DNA of 64,000 nt from a virus, in the IMG/VR virus record IMGVR_UViG_3300035698_035315, positions 1-64,000 of that record, one strand, 5' to 3'. A program made the position numbers and the translations under genes. Numbering within the stretch: position 1 is the first letter of the stretch; every line of letters begins with the position of its first letter. The notes below the pieces were generated by a model. That model had not been told where the DNA came from and did no database searches. It was given only the letters and a program-made list of their open reading frames with translations. Positions 22,634 through 31,237 of the stretch are shown piece after piece.

Positions 22634-23401
22634 ATGAAGAAAGCAGTTTTCACGGCAGTTAGAGATGAGGGCATTTTTCTCGACATTTGGCTGAAGTATT
22701 ATTCGAGTCATTTTGATGGTTGTGATATTCATGTTTTCGACCACCAGACAGCCGATGGCACTGTCGAAGCGGCAAAGCAGAAGTATGAGTTTAATCACAC
22801 TATTTGGGATTATGAAGTATTTGGGGACATGAAATGGTATTGTGACAAAGTTTGCGAAACACAGAGAATGTTACTGAGCGATTATGAGTATGTGTTGTTT
22901 GTTGAAGCAGATGAGATAGTTTGTCACAGAAATGGCTTAGGGCATTACATTGACACTTTGGACGAAGATTGTGTCAAGTGTAAAGGTTATGAAGTGTTTC
23001 ACAGAGTAGATGAGGAACCACCTTTTGATGCGGGGCGTTCGGTATTATCTCAGCGAAGGTATTGGTTCAGGAATAGTGTACATTATGACAAGGTATTGTT
23101 ATCAAGAGTTCCGATGAATTGGCATATTGGATTTCACACAACACACAACGCTGCTGACTATGGTGATGGTCTATTGTTGATACATTTGCATAGAATGGAC
23201 TATGAGATAGCATTACAGCGTAATCGTCGTTGTTTGACCTATAAGTGGCCCACTGTTGTTGAGCAAGGTCAGAGCAAATGGGGATTTCACAAGCGACTTG
23301 ATGGTGATGCTTTTCGGCAGTGGTTTCACACACAAGATATAAGCCATATTGAAGTCATCTCAAATGATGTAAAAAAAAGCAGTTTTTTTGAAATTTTTTA
23401 A
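22634..23401 (+). CDS. Family 2/92-like glycosyltransferase
   Basis: A 255-residue protein; ATG after AAGAGGAG. The N-terminus AVFTAVRDEGIFLDIWLKYY and the segment VFDHQTADGTVEAA are typical of the Glyco_tranf_2_4 group; VLFVEADEI (about 88-96) carries the DxD-like metal site, and GFHTTHN and LIHLHRMD appear later. It likely transfers a sugar to phage DNA, virion protein or host glycan; the acceptor cannot be told. No signal peptide or membrane helix is seen, so it is cytoplasmic. Confidence 0.82.
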   Translation: MKKAVFTAVRDEGIFLDIWLKYYSSHFDGCDIHVFDHQTADGTVEAAKQKYEFNHTIWDYEVFGDMKWYCDKVCETQRMLLSDYEYVLFVEADEIVCHRNGLGHYIDTLDEDCVKCKGYEVFHRVDEEPPFDAGRSVLSQRRYWFRNSVHYDKVLLSRVPMNWHIGFHTTHNAADYGDGLLLIHLHRMDYEIALQRNRRCLTYKWPTVVEQGQSKWGFHKRLDGDAFRQWFHTQDISHIEVISNDVKKSSFFEIF

Positions 23402-23504
23402 GACGATAGGATATTTAGTTGACTGCTGAGTGTTCTGCGAGCAATTTTCAGACAAATCGTTTTGAGGGGGCTTGCATTGTGCTATAATTCTTTTATATTC
23501 GTTC

Positions 23505-24479
23505 TTGAGTGGTAGTAATTTCGGTTTTTCTGAATCATGCCACCCAGATGAAGCCATTCCTGTCGAAGCAGTAGCAGAAGAATGGATTTGGGCAAGGCTT
23601 GCGAGGCTTGGAATTTACAAGGATGACGAATCTTATGAGCTTCTTTTGAGTGCTGATTGTACTGAAGGTGAAGCTCGTAGAGTATTTTGTGAGAATGGCG
23701 AGCCGAACATTCCTCCGGTACGTTTCAAGCGCGTATGGTCAATTCTCAAGGCAACAGAAGTTCCGGCTTCTGAGGAACCTTCTGTAGATTCGTCTGTGAT
23801 TTGTCCAGAAGGTTTCAAGGATGGCTTGAAAGAAATTGGCAAAGAGTTGGCAGGCAGTTTCAGGCCAATTGGACAGTGGAGCGATGCAGACCTGCTTAAC
23901 AATTACAATCAAGATTGTGAAAGTGGAGTTATTGACGAGCTTGATAGGCGTGCAAAAGGCTGTGCGTTTATCATTTTTTCAAATGAGGTTGAAGGGGTAG
24001 TGGATATAGATGCGAGTTTACGAATGCTTCGTGAGGCTCGTAGGGGTCGTACATTACCCATTCACTACAAGATGGCTGATATGTTGAAGAAGCTTTATCG
24101 TGTTGGCGAATTTCCAGGTTATGTGATGTATGAGTGCCCTTTCCATCCGGGGACAATGCTTTTGGAAGGGTATTGTGACAAATGTGGTCATACCTGGGAT
24201 GCTGTGTCATACGAATTGCTGCAGTTTGCTCGCGTTGTTTACAATTTGGGTGATGCTCCCAATAGATGTCCGGGCATTCGTCAATTCATCAATTCGGCCA
24301 TGTGTCATTCTCCTTCAAATCCTTTTGGCGGTTTGACTGAGGATTATCCAAAGGCCAAGTTGTTGTTTGATGAAAGCTATTTGGATGACACTTTACCTAG
24401 TTTGAAGCGTCGGATGTCCACAACAGACAGCAATTCTGGTTCGGCTGATCCGTTTAATCCCGGAAATAAAAGATACTGA
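23505..24479 (+). CDS. Hypothetical protein with a CPxH...CxxCGH zinc module
   Basis: About 324 residues if TTG 23505 is the start; no good ribosome site is visible, and an earlier TTG at 23472 lies on a promoter-like TATAAT (23483-23488). The central part has helical segments; near residue 209 there is a zinc-type site ECPFHPGTMLLEGYCDKCGHTW. A similar site occurs in the protein at 25654 (NCPVH...CEKCGYEW), suggesting a shared module. The C-terminus is Ser/Asn/Gly-rich and probably disordered. The function is unknown. Confidence 0.65.
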   Translation: MSGSNFGFSESCHPDEAIPVEAVAEEWIWARLARLGIYKDDESYELLLSADCTEGEARRVFCENGEPNIPPVRFKRVWSILKATEVPASEEPSVDSSVICPEGFKDGLKEIGKELAGSFRPIGQWSDADLLNNYNQDCESGVIDELDRRAKGCAFIIFSNEVEGVVDIDASLRMLREARRGRTLPIHYKMADMLKKLYRVGEFPGYVMYECPFHPGTMLLEGYCDKCGHTWDAVSYELLQFARVVYNLGDAPNRCPGIRQFINSAMCHSPSNPFGGLTEDYPKAKLLFDESYLDDTLPSLKRRMSTTDSNSGSADPFNPGNKRY

Positions 24480-24496
24480 TATTACTATTGTTTTCT

Positions 24497-24565
24497 GTCC
24501 TTGTTATGGTGTGAAACCTGTTGTATAATATGTTGGTTACGACAGTTTTATGCCATAACAAGGAC
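24497..24565. repeat. 13-bp inverted repeat bracketing a TATAAT box
   Basis: GTCCTTGTTATGG (24497-24509) and CCATAACAAGGAC (24553-24565) are perfect inverted repeats separated by 43 bases that contain TGTATAAT (about 24521-24528). The right arm ends 11 bases before the ATG of the endonuclease gene and overlaps its ribosome site. It could be an operator or an attenuating stem. Confidence 0.75.
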
Positions 24566-24575
24566 GGAGAGAAAA

Positions 24576-25661
24576 ATGATGAATCCTTGGGTAATCGGCT
24601 GGGTTGCATCGGACGGTCATAATAATGGAGAAAGGTGGAGCGTATCGCAAAATTCAGATGACGCAGATGTTATGTGGATTATATACAACTTGTTTTCGGA
24701 TGCGAAGATTTCTATATCGTGTGGAAACAAGGCAGGTCGTTACGGCACTAAGGATCAAGTAATAGTTTGTAGAAAATCATCTCGTGACTGTGAAATATTG
24801 GAAGAGTGGGGAATACAGGTTGGTAATAAGACAATCAGTCTTAGATTTCCTAACGGTAAGGAAAGAGGCGATATATGGATGTATCTTCGGGGAATGTTTG
24901 AAGGTGACGGCACTGCTTATTTAGAAAATGGCAGAAATCCGAGATTAGAAATTGTGTCCAGTAGGCTTTGGTGTAATGACTGTAAGAAATGGCTTGACGA
25001 GCAAAATATTGATGCGTCGGTTTATGACGAGAAGAGGTCGCATGGCATTGCGTATTTGAGAATTGGTAGCTCATCAGATGTGACGAAGTTCATTAGAGGC
25101 ATTTATGATGTCGAATCTGGGCAGCGTATGGGTCGTAAGTTCGGCATTTGTTCTAAGGTAATGATTGCAATGAATATCTTCGATATAGAAGCCAGAAACA
25201 ATTTATCATGTGACAAAAGAAACAGACTCAGGTCTTTGATAGAAAATGATGTGAGGGATGGCTTGTCTGCTGTTGAGATTTCTAGGAGGTTGAATTGTCC
25301 TTTAAGTTTTGCAATGAGGGTTAGACGTGAGCTTGTTGGTTCTCGCAAACAAATAAAACAAAAAAAGGCATCTGAAATTCATAATCTTCTGAAGGATGGA
25401 AGAAGCCGGGCCGACATCGTGCGTCTTGGATATGGATATAAGTTAGTTCGGCAGGTCGCAGATGAAACTGTTGGAAGCGTAAAGGAGAAACAAGAGAAGA
25501 AAGTGGCAGCCATAAGGGAAATGATATTAAAAGGAGAGAGTGTTAGTGGAATAGTAGATGCGGCTCAGTGTAGTGCTGGGCGTGTCATAAGGGAAAGACG
25601 ATGGCTTGCTGAGCACGGTTACACAGTGAAGCTTAATAAGAGGAGAAGAAAGAATGAATGA
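24576..25661 (+). CDS. LAGLIDADG homing endonuclease with C-terminal HTH repeats
   Basis: A 361-residue protein; ATG 24576 (or 24579) after GGACGGAGAG. Two LAGLIDADG helices are seen: VIGWVASDGHNN (about 5-16) and YLRGMFEGDGTAYL (about 104-117). The last 150 residues hold three helix-turn-helix-like units (GLSAVEISRRLNCPLSFAMRV, SRADIVRLGYGYKLVRQV and SVSGIVDAAQCSAGRVIRE), an arrangement used for DNA binding by some homing endonucleases. It overlaps the next gene by eight bases. No split host gene is evident, so it is free-standing between genes. Confidence 0.85.
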   Translation: MMNPWVIGWVASDGHNNGERWSVSQNSDDADVMWIIYNLFSDAKISISCGNKAGRYGTKDQVIVCRKSSRDCEILEEWGIQVGNKTISLRFPNGKERGDIWMYLRGMFEGDGTAYLENGRNPRLEIVSSRLWCNDCKKWLDEQNIDASVYDEKRSHGIAYLRIGSSSDVTKFIRGIYDVESGQRMGRKFGICSKVMIAMNIFDIEARNNLSCDKRNRLRSLIENDVRDGLSAVEISRRLNCPLSFAMRVRRELVGSRKQIKQKKASEIHNLLKDGRSRADIVRLGYGYKLVRQVADETVGSVKEKQEKKVAAIREMILKGESVSGIVDAAQCSAGRVIRERRWLAEHGYTVKLNKRRRKNE

Positions 25662-26772
25662 TTGGAATAAGCCGTTGCCATGGTTGAATTTTACAGAACA
25701 TTCAATGGCTAACGAAATAAAGTTTGAAGGTGATAGTTTGAGGATAATGTTTGCTCCTCGTCTTGAGGGAAATGGCGTACATTCATTGCCTTCTGGAAGA
25801 GCGGCGGAAGTCGTACATTTAGACAGTCTTCCTGGTGCGCCGAGTGAATGGACTCGTGGTAGACATAGTTATGTCGTTCCAGTTGAGGTAGGCATAGGTA
25901 TATGGTTTGATTGGCGCAATAAAGTATGGGGAACTATAAATCCCAACCTAACTTGTCTTTTGTCGATAAAAGGAATTAACCCAGTTACTGGACAAAAGAT
26001 TGAAAGTTTACGGCTTGAGGAATATGTTGAGAACTGTCCTGTTCATAATGCACCGTTTGCTGGGCCGTATCGCCTATGTGAGAAATGTGGATACGAGTGG
26101 CCTCCGCAGAATCATGTGTGTCCAGACAATCCAGCATGGTGGGATGGTTTTCGGCAGCCTGATGGCAAGGTAAGACAGTTTTTCTTTTCTGACGAGGATG
26201 CTCGTGACATTGCGAGCATAGTGATTGGTAGGGAGAATACTGTTCCTGCATTTGGTTTTGCCTTTTACAAGCCCAAGAATCCACGTGCTTTGCTTAAAGC
26301 GGCGTTGCGTGGCGATGTGACATTGGGCAGTTTTGGCTTGATTGGCCCGATTGGCCTGATTGGCCCGATTGGCCTGATTGGCCCGACTGGCCCGACTGGC
26401 CCGACTGGCCCGACTGGCCCTGTTGGCATATCATATTCGACAACTGTTTGTGGTTCTGAACTGGAGATTGGGGCGTCATTGGTTTTTAATGATGCTGGAA
26501 TCACATCAGCAGAAAATTTTGTGAATGCTAGTTCTGATAAAGTTTTCCCGCAGAACAAAACCAAGAGTGTATCGGTAGGTGCTGGCGCTCAGATAACACA
26601 GCAGCTTACACAATGCAGTCTTGGAGTAGAAGGCTGGCAGGCCGAGCCAAGTGCCGTAATTAGGCTCTATTTCTGTTTTGAGCAACAGTTTAGGGAGATA
26701 GTAGAACGTGGAGGCGTAGTTGACTTGAAGGGCAACAGTGAAGGTTATTTAGCGGGAATGCCTACTGGATAA
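25654..26772 (+). CDS. Collagen-like repeat protein with a zinc module
   Basis: A 372-residue protein; ATG 25654 follows AGAGGAG. The N-terminal 130 residues are strand-rich (a GIGIWFDWRNKVWGTINPN stretch). A zinc-type site (NCPVH...CEKCGYEWPP) lies near 128-150. Residues about 227-258 form a collagen-like G-x-y tract (GLIGPIG, then GPTGPTG). The C-terminal 110 residues (GASLVFNDAG..., AVIRLYFCFEQQF) look globular. Collagen tracts in phages usually occur in fibres or decoration proteins that trimerise, so a surface-exposed trimer is possible. The family is otherwise unknown. Confidence 0.7.
   Translation: MNDWNKPLPWLNFTEHSMANEIKFEGDSLRIMFAPRLEGNGVHSLPSGRAAEVVHLDSLPGAPSEWTRGRHSYVVPVEVGIGIWFDWRNKVWGTINPNLTCLLSIKGINPVTGQKIESLRLEEYVENCPVHNAPFAGPYRLCEKCGYEWPPQNHVCPDNPAWWDGFRQPDGKVRQFFFSDEDARDIASIVIGRENTVPAFGFAFYKPKNPRALLKAALRGDVTLGSFGLIGPIGLIGPIGLIGPTGPTGPTGPTGPVGISYSTTVCGSELEIGASLVFNDAGITSAENFVNASSDKVFPQNKTKSVSVGAGAQITQQLTQCSLGVEGWQAEPSAVIRLYFCFEQQFREIVERGGVVDLKGNSEGYLAGMPTG
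26332..26426 (+). repeat. Tandem repeat coding for a collagen-like tract
   Basis: About ten copies of the 9-base theme GGCCxGATT / GGCCCGACT alternate here, encoding G-L-I-G-P-I and G-P-T triplets. Slippage at such a repeat could change tract length. Confidence 0.85.
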
Positions 26773-26804
26773 AACAAAAACTGAAGAACATAGTTTGACA
26801 CAAG

Positions 26805-26840
26805 TTGGGCCAACTGCTTATGGTGGTTGGCTCAATTTTT
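26805..26840 (+). terminator. Rho-independent terminator
   Basis: A 10-bp stem TTGGGCCAAC/GTTGGCTCAA (one G-T pair) is followed by TTTTT. It ends the unit containing the collagen-repeat gene. Confidence 0.85.
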
Positions 26841-26852
26841 GTCTCTAAATCT

Positions 26853-26880
26853 CAACAATTTTTTGATTATTCTTATTATA
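26853..26880 (+). promoter_or_regulatory. Candidate late-type promoter (ACAATTTTTT...TTCTTATTATA)
   Basis: It sits just after the terminator and before the gene at 26966, and shares the ACAATT and TTCTTAT elements with the candidates at 16181, 39847 and 56561. Confidence 0.35.
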
Positions 26881-26965
26881 GGACGGATGGCAACAGGACA
26901 TAGCTATATCACAGGGTCTGTATTAGCTATGGTACAGGGTTTGCATAATCTGAAGGAGGGTAATA

Positions 26966-27307
26966 ATGGCGGAAAAGGTATTGGGTTTGGCTAGGTATCT
27001 TGAGATATATGGCCCTTGGGCAGTATGTGTCGTGTTGTTTGTTGGTATTGGGGCATTGTATTCACACAGTTCAAAGCAATCAGAAAAGTACATGAAATGG
27101 TTTATTGAGCAGAACGAACGCAACATAATTATCTTACAGCAGAACGCGGCGGTATTGAATACAGTGGCGGAGACGAATAGACATAATGTAGAGGTTCTCA
27201 ATAATGTTTCGGAGTTGATGATTTCTTTGCAGCTAGATATAGAGCGATTTCACAGGGACATTGCAGCTTGTGAAGACTTACAGAGGCAGATTCGTGGAAA
27301 TAGATAG
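26966..27307 (+). CDS. Single-pass membrane protein with coiled coil
   Basis: A 113-residue protein; ATG after GAAGGAGGGTAATA. One transmembrane helix at about 15-36 (GPWAVCVVLFVGIGALYS) is followed by a long heptad-rich coiled coil (IILQQNAAVLNTVAET...VEVLNNVSELMISLQ). The layout resembles small phage membrane proteins (holin-like or spanin-like), but it lacks a diagnostic motif. A role in lysis or membrane association is only a possibility. Confidence 0.7.
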   Translation: MAEKVLGLARYLEIYGPWAVCVVLFVGIGALYSHSSKQSEKYMKWFIEQNERNIIILQQNAAVLNTVAETNRHNVEVLNNVSELMISLQLDIERFHRDIAACEDLQRQIRGNR

Positions 27308-27397
27308 GGGGGAAATGTGATAATCAAATTGTGTTTGTGGGCGGTTTGTGTTTCTGGCGGTTTTCATTTAGTTTTGTCAATATAGTTGGGGCTTCAA

Positions 27398-27967
27398 ATG
27401 GAAAAGGATAGCAATGTATTGTTAGACAAGGGTTACGGACCAGAATCGAGTTTTGATGTGATGAACAGGCACACGGTTGATGCTTTTCGACAGTATTTCA
27501 AAGCGAGTAGGCGGCTCAGAATAGGGAATCGTAGTAATGATGGTCTTGTTTTGTATTTTGACAAAGACCCTGATTATGTAAGATTTTTCAATGAAGTGGT
27601 AGAAGCGTGTGGCGGGAAGTGGGATATTGTCAGGGTTACTATTGAATCAGAGGCTATGCGGCTAGTTGAAGAATGTGGTGAAGGTGGAATAAAAGCAGTG
27701 ATAAATGAGTTGACCGATGTCAATCCTTTGTTGAACGGTAACGGCATGGGATTGAGTTTTGTGAATTGGATGATGGAGAGATTTCCATTGATTCCGATGA
27801 TTGTTATCACTAGCCATACGCATTTGATTCATAGTTTACGCTTTCAATTGCCAAGTATTGAGTTCATTCCTAAAGGACTATCTGCTGAAGAATATGCGGA
27901 CGTAATTGGTATGTTTCCGAAAGATAGTGAGTTTGCGCGTCTTTCGGCTATTGTTCCGCCAAAGTAA
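27398..27967 (+). CDS. Receiver-domain-like protein lacking a clear phosphoacceptor
   Basis: A 189-residue protein from ATG 27398; the ribosome site is weak. From about residue 48 it has the strand order of a CheY-like receiver: LVLYFDKDPDYVRFF with acidic pocket, AVINELTDVNP where the phosphoacceptor strand should end, PMIVITSHT with the conserved Thr position, and IEFIPKG with the conserved Lys. The Asp that is normally phosphorylated is not convincingly placed, so it may be a pseudo-receiver. It is followed by a terminator. Confidence 0.55.
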   Translation: MEKDSNVLLDKGYGPESSFDVMNRHTVDAFRQYFKASRRLRIGNRSNDGLVLYFDKDPDYVRFFNEVVEACGGKWDIVRVTIESEAMRLVEECGEGGIKAVINELTDVNPLLNGNGMGLSFVNWMMERFPLIPMIVITSHTHLIHSLRFQLPSIEFIPKGLSAEEYADVIGMFPKDSEFARLSAIVPPK

Positions 27968-27991
27968 ATCTATTCGCTTTGAATCAAAAGG

Positions 27992-28031
27992 ACCACTGAG
28001 GTCGAATTTTCGGCCTTGGTGGTTTTTTTTT
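27992..28031 (+). terminator. Rho-independent terminator
   Basis: ACCACTGAGG (27992-28001) pairs fully with CCTTGGTGGT (28014-28023, with G-T pairs) and is followed by eight further T residues. Confidence 0.88.
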
Positions 28032-28049
28032 GGAATTATTTGGTCTGAA

Positions 28050-28060
28050 GGTGATATAAT
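28050..28060 (+). promoter_or_regulatory. Promoter: GGTGATATAAT
   Basis: A perfect copy of the recurring motif just downstream of the terminator at 27992; it starts the unit 28096-29980. Confidence 0.65.
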
Positions 28061-28095
28061 CATAGAGTTGGTTTTGTATATGAAAGGACTACGTT

Positions 28096-28596
28096 GTGAG
28101 TGATGAAGTTGAAAAGACAACGGTGGTTTTGCTGGATTTTGGCAATGGGGGTGTGAATCTCAAGTGTTTTGAGTCAAGTGATAAGGGTGTTCGTTTTGCG
28201 TGGACTACGAAGAGCATAGATGGGTATTTTTATGCTGTTCAGTTGGTGAATGAGAGTTTAGGGGGTCATTGTTGGATAGAAGACAAGCGCAGAAAGCGTA
28301 TGCGTTTAGTGCGACGTTGGAAGGCACGAAATAGGGCTTTTCGTTGGTTTTGCAAGCGCGAGGGCAAATCGTATCATTCGTTGCATAGTCATGCTCTTCA
28401 GGGCTGCAACGTTTTTGAGCGAGTTTATCGGTGTGCCAACCATGAGCTTTCGGATTGCTATGATGTTGGGGTAGAATACTTTGGTCATTCTGCGGGGTCG
28501 GGCAATCATGGCAAAGATATGCTTTGGGTAGAAGATCGTTTTGGAGAAAAAAATTGTGTTCCTTTTGAGTTTTTTGAGGAGGTAAAAGATGGCTAA
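28096..28596 (+). CDS. Hypothetical protein
   Basis: A 166-residue protein starting at GTG 28096 after AAAGGACTACGTT. It has a strand-rich N-terminus (TTVVLLDFGNGGVNLKCFE), a basic middle (KRRKRMRLVRRWKARNRAFRWF) and many His and Cys residues. It is not recognised. Its end overlaps the next gene by eight bases. Confidence 0.65.
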   Translation: MSDEVEKTTVVLLDFGNGGVNLKCFESSDKGVRFAWTTKSIDGYFYAVQLVNESLGGHCWIEDKRRKRMRLVRRWKARNRAFRWFCKREGKSYHSLHSHALQGCNVFERVYRCANHELSDCYDVGVEYFGHSAGSGNHGKDMLWVEDRFGEKNCVPFEFFEEVKDG

Positions 28597-28966
28597 TGTC
28601 AAGGATGTGAAAGATGTCTTGAAGAAGGTTCATGATAACAGCACTGGTTTGGCTGCGTGGCGGGAAATTAGGGGTCAAGAGTTTTCGCATGAGGAAGCTC
28701 GTCAGGCGGCGGATTTTGCTGATTGTTTGGAAAGTTACGGTATTACGGAAGAATACGAAGTTGTCAATTCTGAATTGCTTGTTGATTTTCTTGATGAAGC
28801 AGAGCTGAAAGTTGGTCAACGACTTTTCTTGGCTGAGAAAGCTCCATTGTATTTGATGGGTGTTATCATGTTGAAAGAGGATGATAATCGTTTGATGCGT
28901 GTTGCGAAGGCACGTGCTAAGGAAGATAGTCGTGAGAGTAGTGTCATTCTTTTGCCTGGGGATTGA
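28589..28966 (+). CDS. Hypothetical protein
   Basis: A 125-residue, mostly helical acidic protein; ATG within the end of the previous gene and preceded by GAGGAGG. The sequence (SHEEARQAADFADCLESYGITEEYE..., then LYLMGVIMLKEDDNRLMRVAKARA) has no known motif. Confidence 0.65.
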   Translation: MANVKDVKDVLKKVHDNSTGLAAWREIRGQEFSHEEARQAADFADCLESYGITEEYEVVNSELLVDFLDEAELKVGQRLFLAEKAPLYLMGVIMLKEDDNRLMRVAKARAKEDSRESSVILLPGD

Positions 28967-28984
28967 TTGAATTGGTGGGTAGAA

Positions 28985-29980
28985 ATGAGAGTTGATGTCA
29001 CAACACTTTCGGTTCTTATTGGTAGTCGGGCATGTAACGCCAAATGTCCGTTTTGTGTTTCCCAGATGACACCTGATTGTGGTATTGGTATTAAAGAGCC
29101 TGTCATAAATTGGCGCAACTTTGACTTGTCCTGTAGATATGCTCAGAAGAATGATATTTCAACTGTTATGTTGACTGGTAAGGGCGAGCCTACACTTTTC
29201 CCGAATCAGATTACTACTGTTCTTAGCGTATTGCGTGGCTATGATTTTCCTTTTAAGGAATTACAGACAAATGGCATAAAGTTGATGGAGGTTGAATACT
29301 GTTCTTAGCGTTTGCGGTCGTGGAGTTATTTTGGGCTAAACACGATTTCTATTTCGGTTGTGCATTGGAGCGATGATAGAAGTAAAGAAATCTATGGATT
29401 CGACAACTACAATCTTGCGTCTTTGGTCAGGATTCTGCATAGCTACGGATTTTCAATTCGTCTATCTTGTGTGATGGTTAAAGGCTATGTTGATTCTTGG
29501 GACGTTGTAGATAGATTCCTGCACTTCTGTATGTCGAGAAACAGACTGAGGCGATTTGTTTTGTTGCTGTTACGCAGAATGGTCTTGCGCTTCAGCGTGT
29601 CAAGAAACGGACTGAGGCGATTTGTCTTGCTGCGATTACGCAGAATGGTCCTGCACTTCTGTCGTTGCAACAATGTAAAGCAATTCACATTGCGCGAGTT
29701 AGGGCGTTCTGACGAAACGAAAGACAAAGCTGTTTCGCAGTGGGTTTTGGAACATCATGTTTCTTCTGAAACCATTTATGGAATTGAGGTGATATTGAGG
29801 AAAAAGGGAACGGTTCTTTTGTCGCTTCCACATGGTGCAACGATATACGACCATGATGGTCAGAATGTATGTTTGACGAATTGTCTTACATTGCCGTTGA
29901 AGGATGAGATTCGTCAGCTCATATTTCATCCTGATGGTCATTTGCGCTATGACTGGAAAGAAGGCGCAATTTTACTTTGA
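28985..29980 (+). pseudogene. Radical SAM protein interrupted by an amber codon and a repeat insertion
   Basis: The gene begins at ATG 28985 and encodes the 4Fe-4S site C17-N-A-K-C21-P-F-C24 and the GGE-like VMLTGKGEPTL (about 57-67), hallmarks of radical SAM enzymes. The same frame is stopped by TAG at 29306-29308 (residue 108) and then continues for another 222 codons with good family-like sequence (NTISISVVHWSDDR, NNVKQFTLRELG). At 29518-29649 a 132-bp insertion of two 66-bp repeats adds 44 basic-hydrophobic residues in the middle. Both lesions make the enzyme probably inactive, unless the amber is read through. The substrate is unknown. Confidence 0.75.
29518..29662 (+). repeat. Two 66-bp DUF4116-like repeat units inserted out of frame
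   Basis: Units at 29518-29583 and 29584-29649 are followed by a 13-bp partial copy (CCTGCACTTCTGT) at 29650, the same as the start of unit 1. In a different frame from the host gene the units read YVEKQTEAICFVAVTQNGLAL and RVKKRTEAICLAAITQNG in succession, the classic 22-residue DUF4116 repeat. The insertion is a multiple of three, so the host frame is kept. Confidence 0.85.
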
Positions 29981-30007
29981 TAGCATGTTTGGCGAAGGAG
30001 AGCAATC

Positions 30008-31237
30008 ATGGAAAGCAATTATTTTGGTGACTTCAAATTGCAAAGAAATTCTCAATCGATCAATGGCACTTTTTCGGATTTATTGATTGAGAACTTTGTT
30101 CTGTATAAGATGCGTCAAAAAGTGACTACACATCGTTTCAGCATTTGTTTGTACAAACAGAACAGGGATTTATTATTTCCGACTATTGACCAGAGTATGA
30201 CGAATTGCGAATTATCGAGGACATTGGAGGATATTGAGGACGGGGCGCCTATTGAGAGTGGCAGAGACATTCTTGTTCGCGCAAAGTTTCTTGCTGCATT
30301 GGATGCCATAGTTGAAGACATGAAGTGTGATGTGAAAGTGGTGTATACATCGCTTGACAGTGGTCTTTTGATTTTGGATGGTGATGACTTTGATAGTGCA
30401 AATACTGTAGCAAGCATTGGGATTCGTAGTGACCACAACATTCAGTTGAGTATTGTGAGCACGGAATACAAGCAGGCAAGTGATGTTGTGTTCTTATTTG
30501 ATGGGATAGACAATTGGTCTCATGTACGTAATGAGAGTAGTCAGATGGTTGTCGGAGTATGGTGGTCGGATCATTATGGCTGGTCTAGCCGAGAAGTACC
30601 TTTGGCTTGTGATAATTTTGACGCTTATTTGGATGCCAATTATTCAGACAAAGTGGCATCTTCTACTCGAACTTTGATAGATAGAGTAATTGGCGAGAAG
30701 TTGATTGGCAAATTGGTATTGTGTCATGGCAATGCTGGCACTGGGAAGTCGTTTTGGATTCGTGGCTTGTCGGTAGCTTTGAAACAGAAGTATGATGTTG
30801 CCTACATTTCGGAGTTTGAGAACTTTTTGTCATCGGCTGCTGGCTATTATCAGGTGGTTGACGAAGATCGTCCTGTTGTTTTTGTTTTTGAGGATGCTGG
30901 TTGTGTTTTTGCTGCTGATGCTCAAAACAGATATGAGCAGCTTACCACAACACTTTTGAATTTGACTTCTGGTCTTATTTCGGCTGGTCGAAAAGACATT
31001 TTTGTTTTCACCTATAACGGTGCTATGGGTGATATGGACGAAGCAATGATTCGTCCCGGCAGGGCGTTGAGTGTTATAAAGTTTGGAGAATTAGATTCTT
31101 CAAAAGCCAATGCTTTTTTGAAAGCTCATGGGTCAGATGAGTGTGTTTGTTCTTCCATGCGATTGGCGGATTTGTATGCGATGATTTATGGTTTTGATGA
31201 TGTTTTGAAGGAATCCAGAGGTGTTCTGGGTTTTTAA
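30008..31237 (+). CDS. AAA-family ATPase
   Basis: A 409-residue protein; ATG after CGAAGGAGAGCAATC. The ATPase core is C-terminal: Walker A GNAGTGKS at 241-248, Walker B-like VVFVFEDAG (about 294-302), sensor-1-like FVFTYNG (about 334) and the RPGRALSVIKF arginine segment (about 351). The N-terminal 230 residues are of unknown fold. It lies three genes before a DUF2201/VWA protein, a pairing reminiscent of MoxR-VWA systems, though its core is not clearly of the MoxR type. Confidence 0.8.
   Translation: MESNYFGDFKLQRNSQSINGTFSDLLIENFVLYKMRQKVTTHRFSICLYKQNRDLLFPTIDQSMTNCELSRTLEDIEDGAPIESGRDILVRAKFLAALDAIVEDMKCDVKVVYTSLDSGLLILDGDDFDSANTVASIGIRSDHNIQLSIVSTEYKQASDVVFLFDGIDNWSHVRNESSQMVVGVWWSDHYGWSSREVPLACDNFDAYLDANYSDKVASSTRTLIDRVIGEKLIGKLVLCHGNAGTGKSFWIRGLSVALKQKYDVAYISEFENFLSSAAGYYQVVDEDRPVVFVFEDAGCVFAADAQNRYEQLTTTLLNLTSGLISAGRKDIFVFTYNGAMGDMDEAMIRPGRALSVIKFGELDSSKANAFLKAHGSDECVCSSMRLADLYAMIYGFDDVLKESRGVLGF

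Noticed and set aside
26265-26564. Minus-strand collagen-like frame (GPVGPVG type)
   Set aside because: It is the mirror image of the plus-strand repeat, with no ribosome site and a clear plus-strand gene over the same bases.
13504-29308. Recoding of TAG as an amino acid, as in some large phages
   Set aside because: TAG is used as the normal stop for several intact genes (for example at 41725-41727 and 55740-55742). The two internal TAG codons lie in genes with further lesions.
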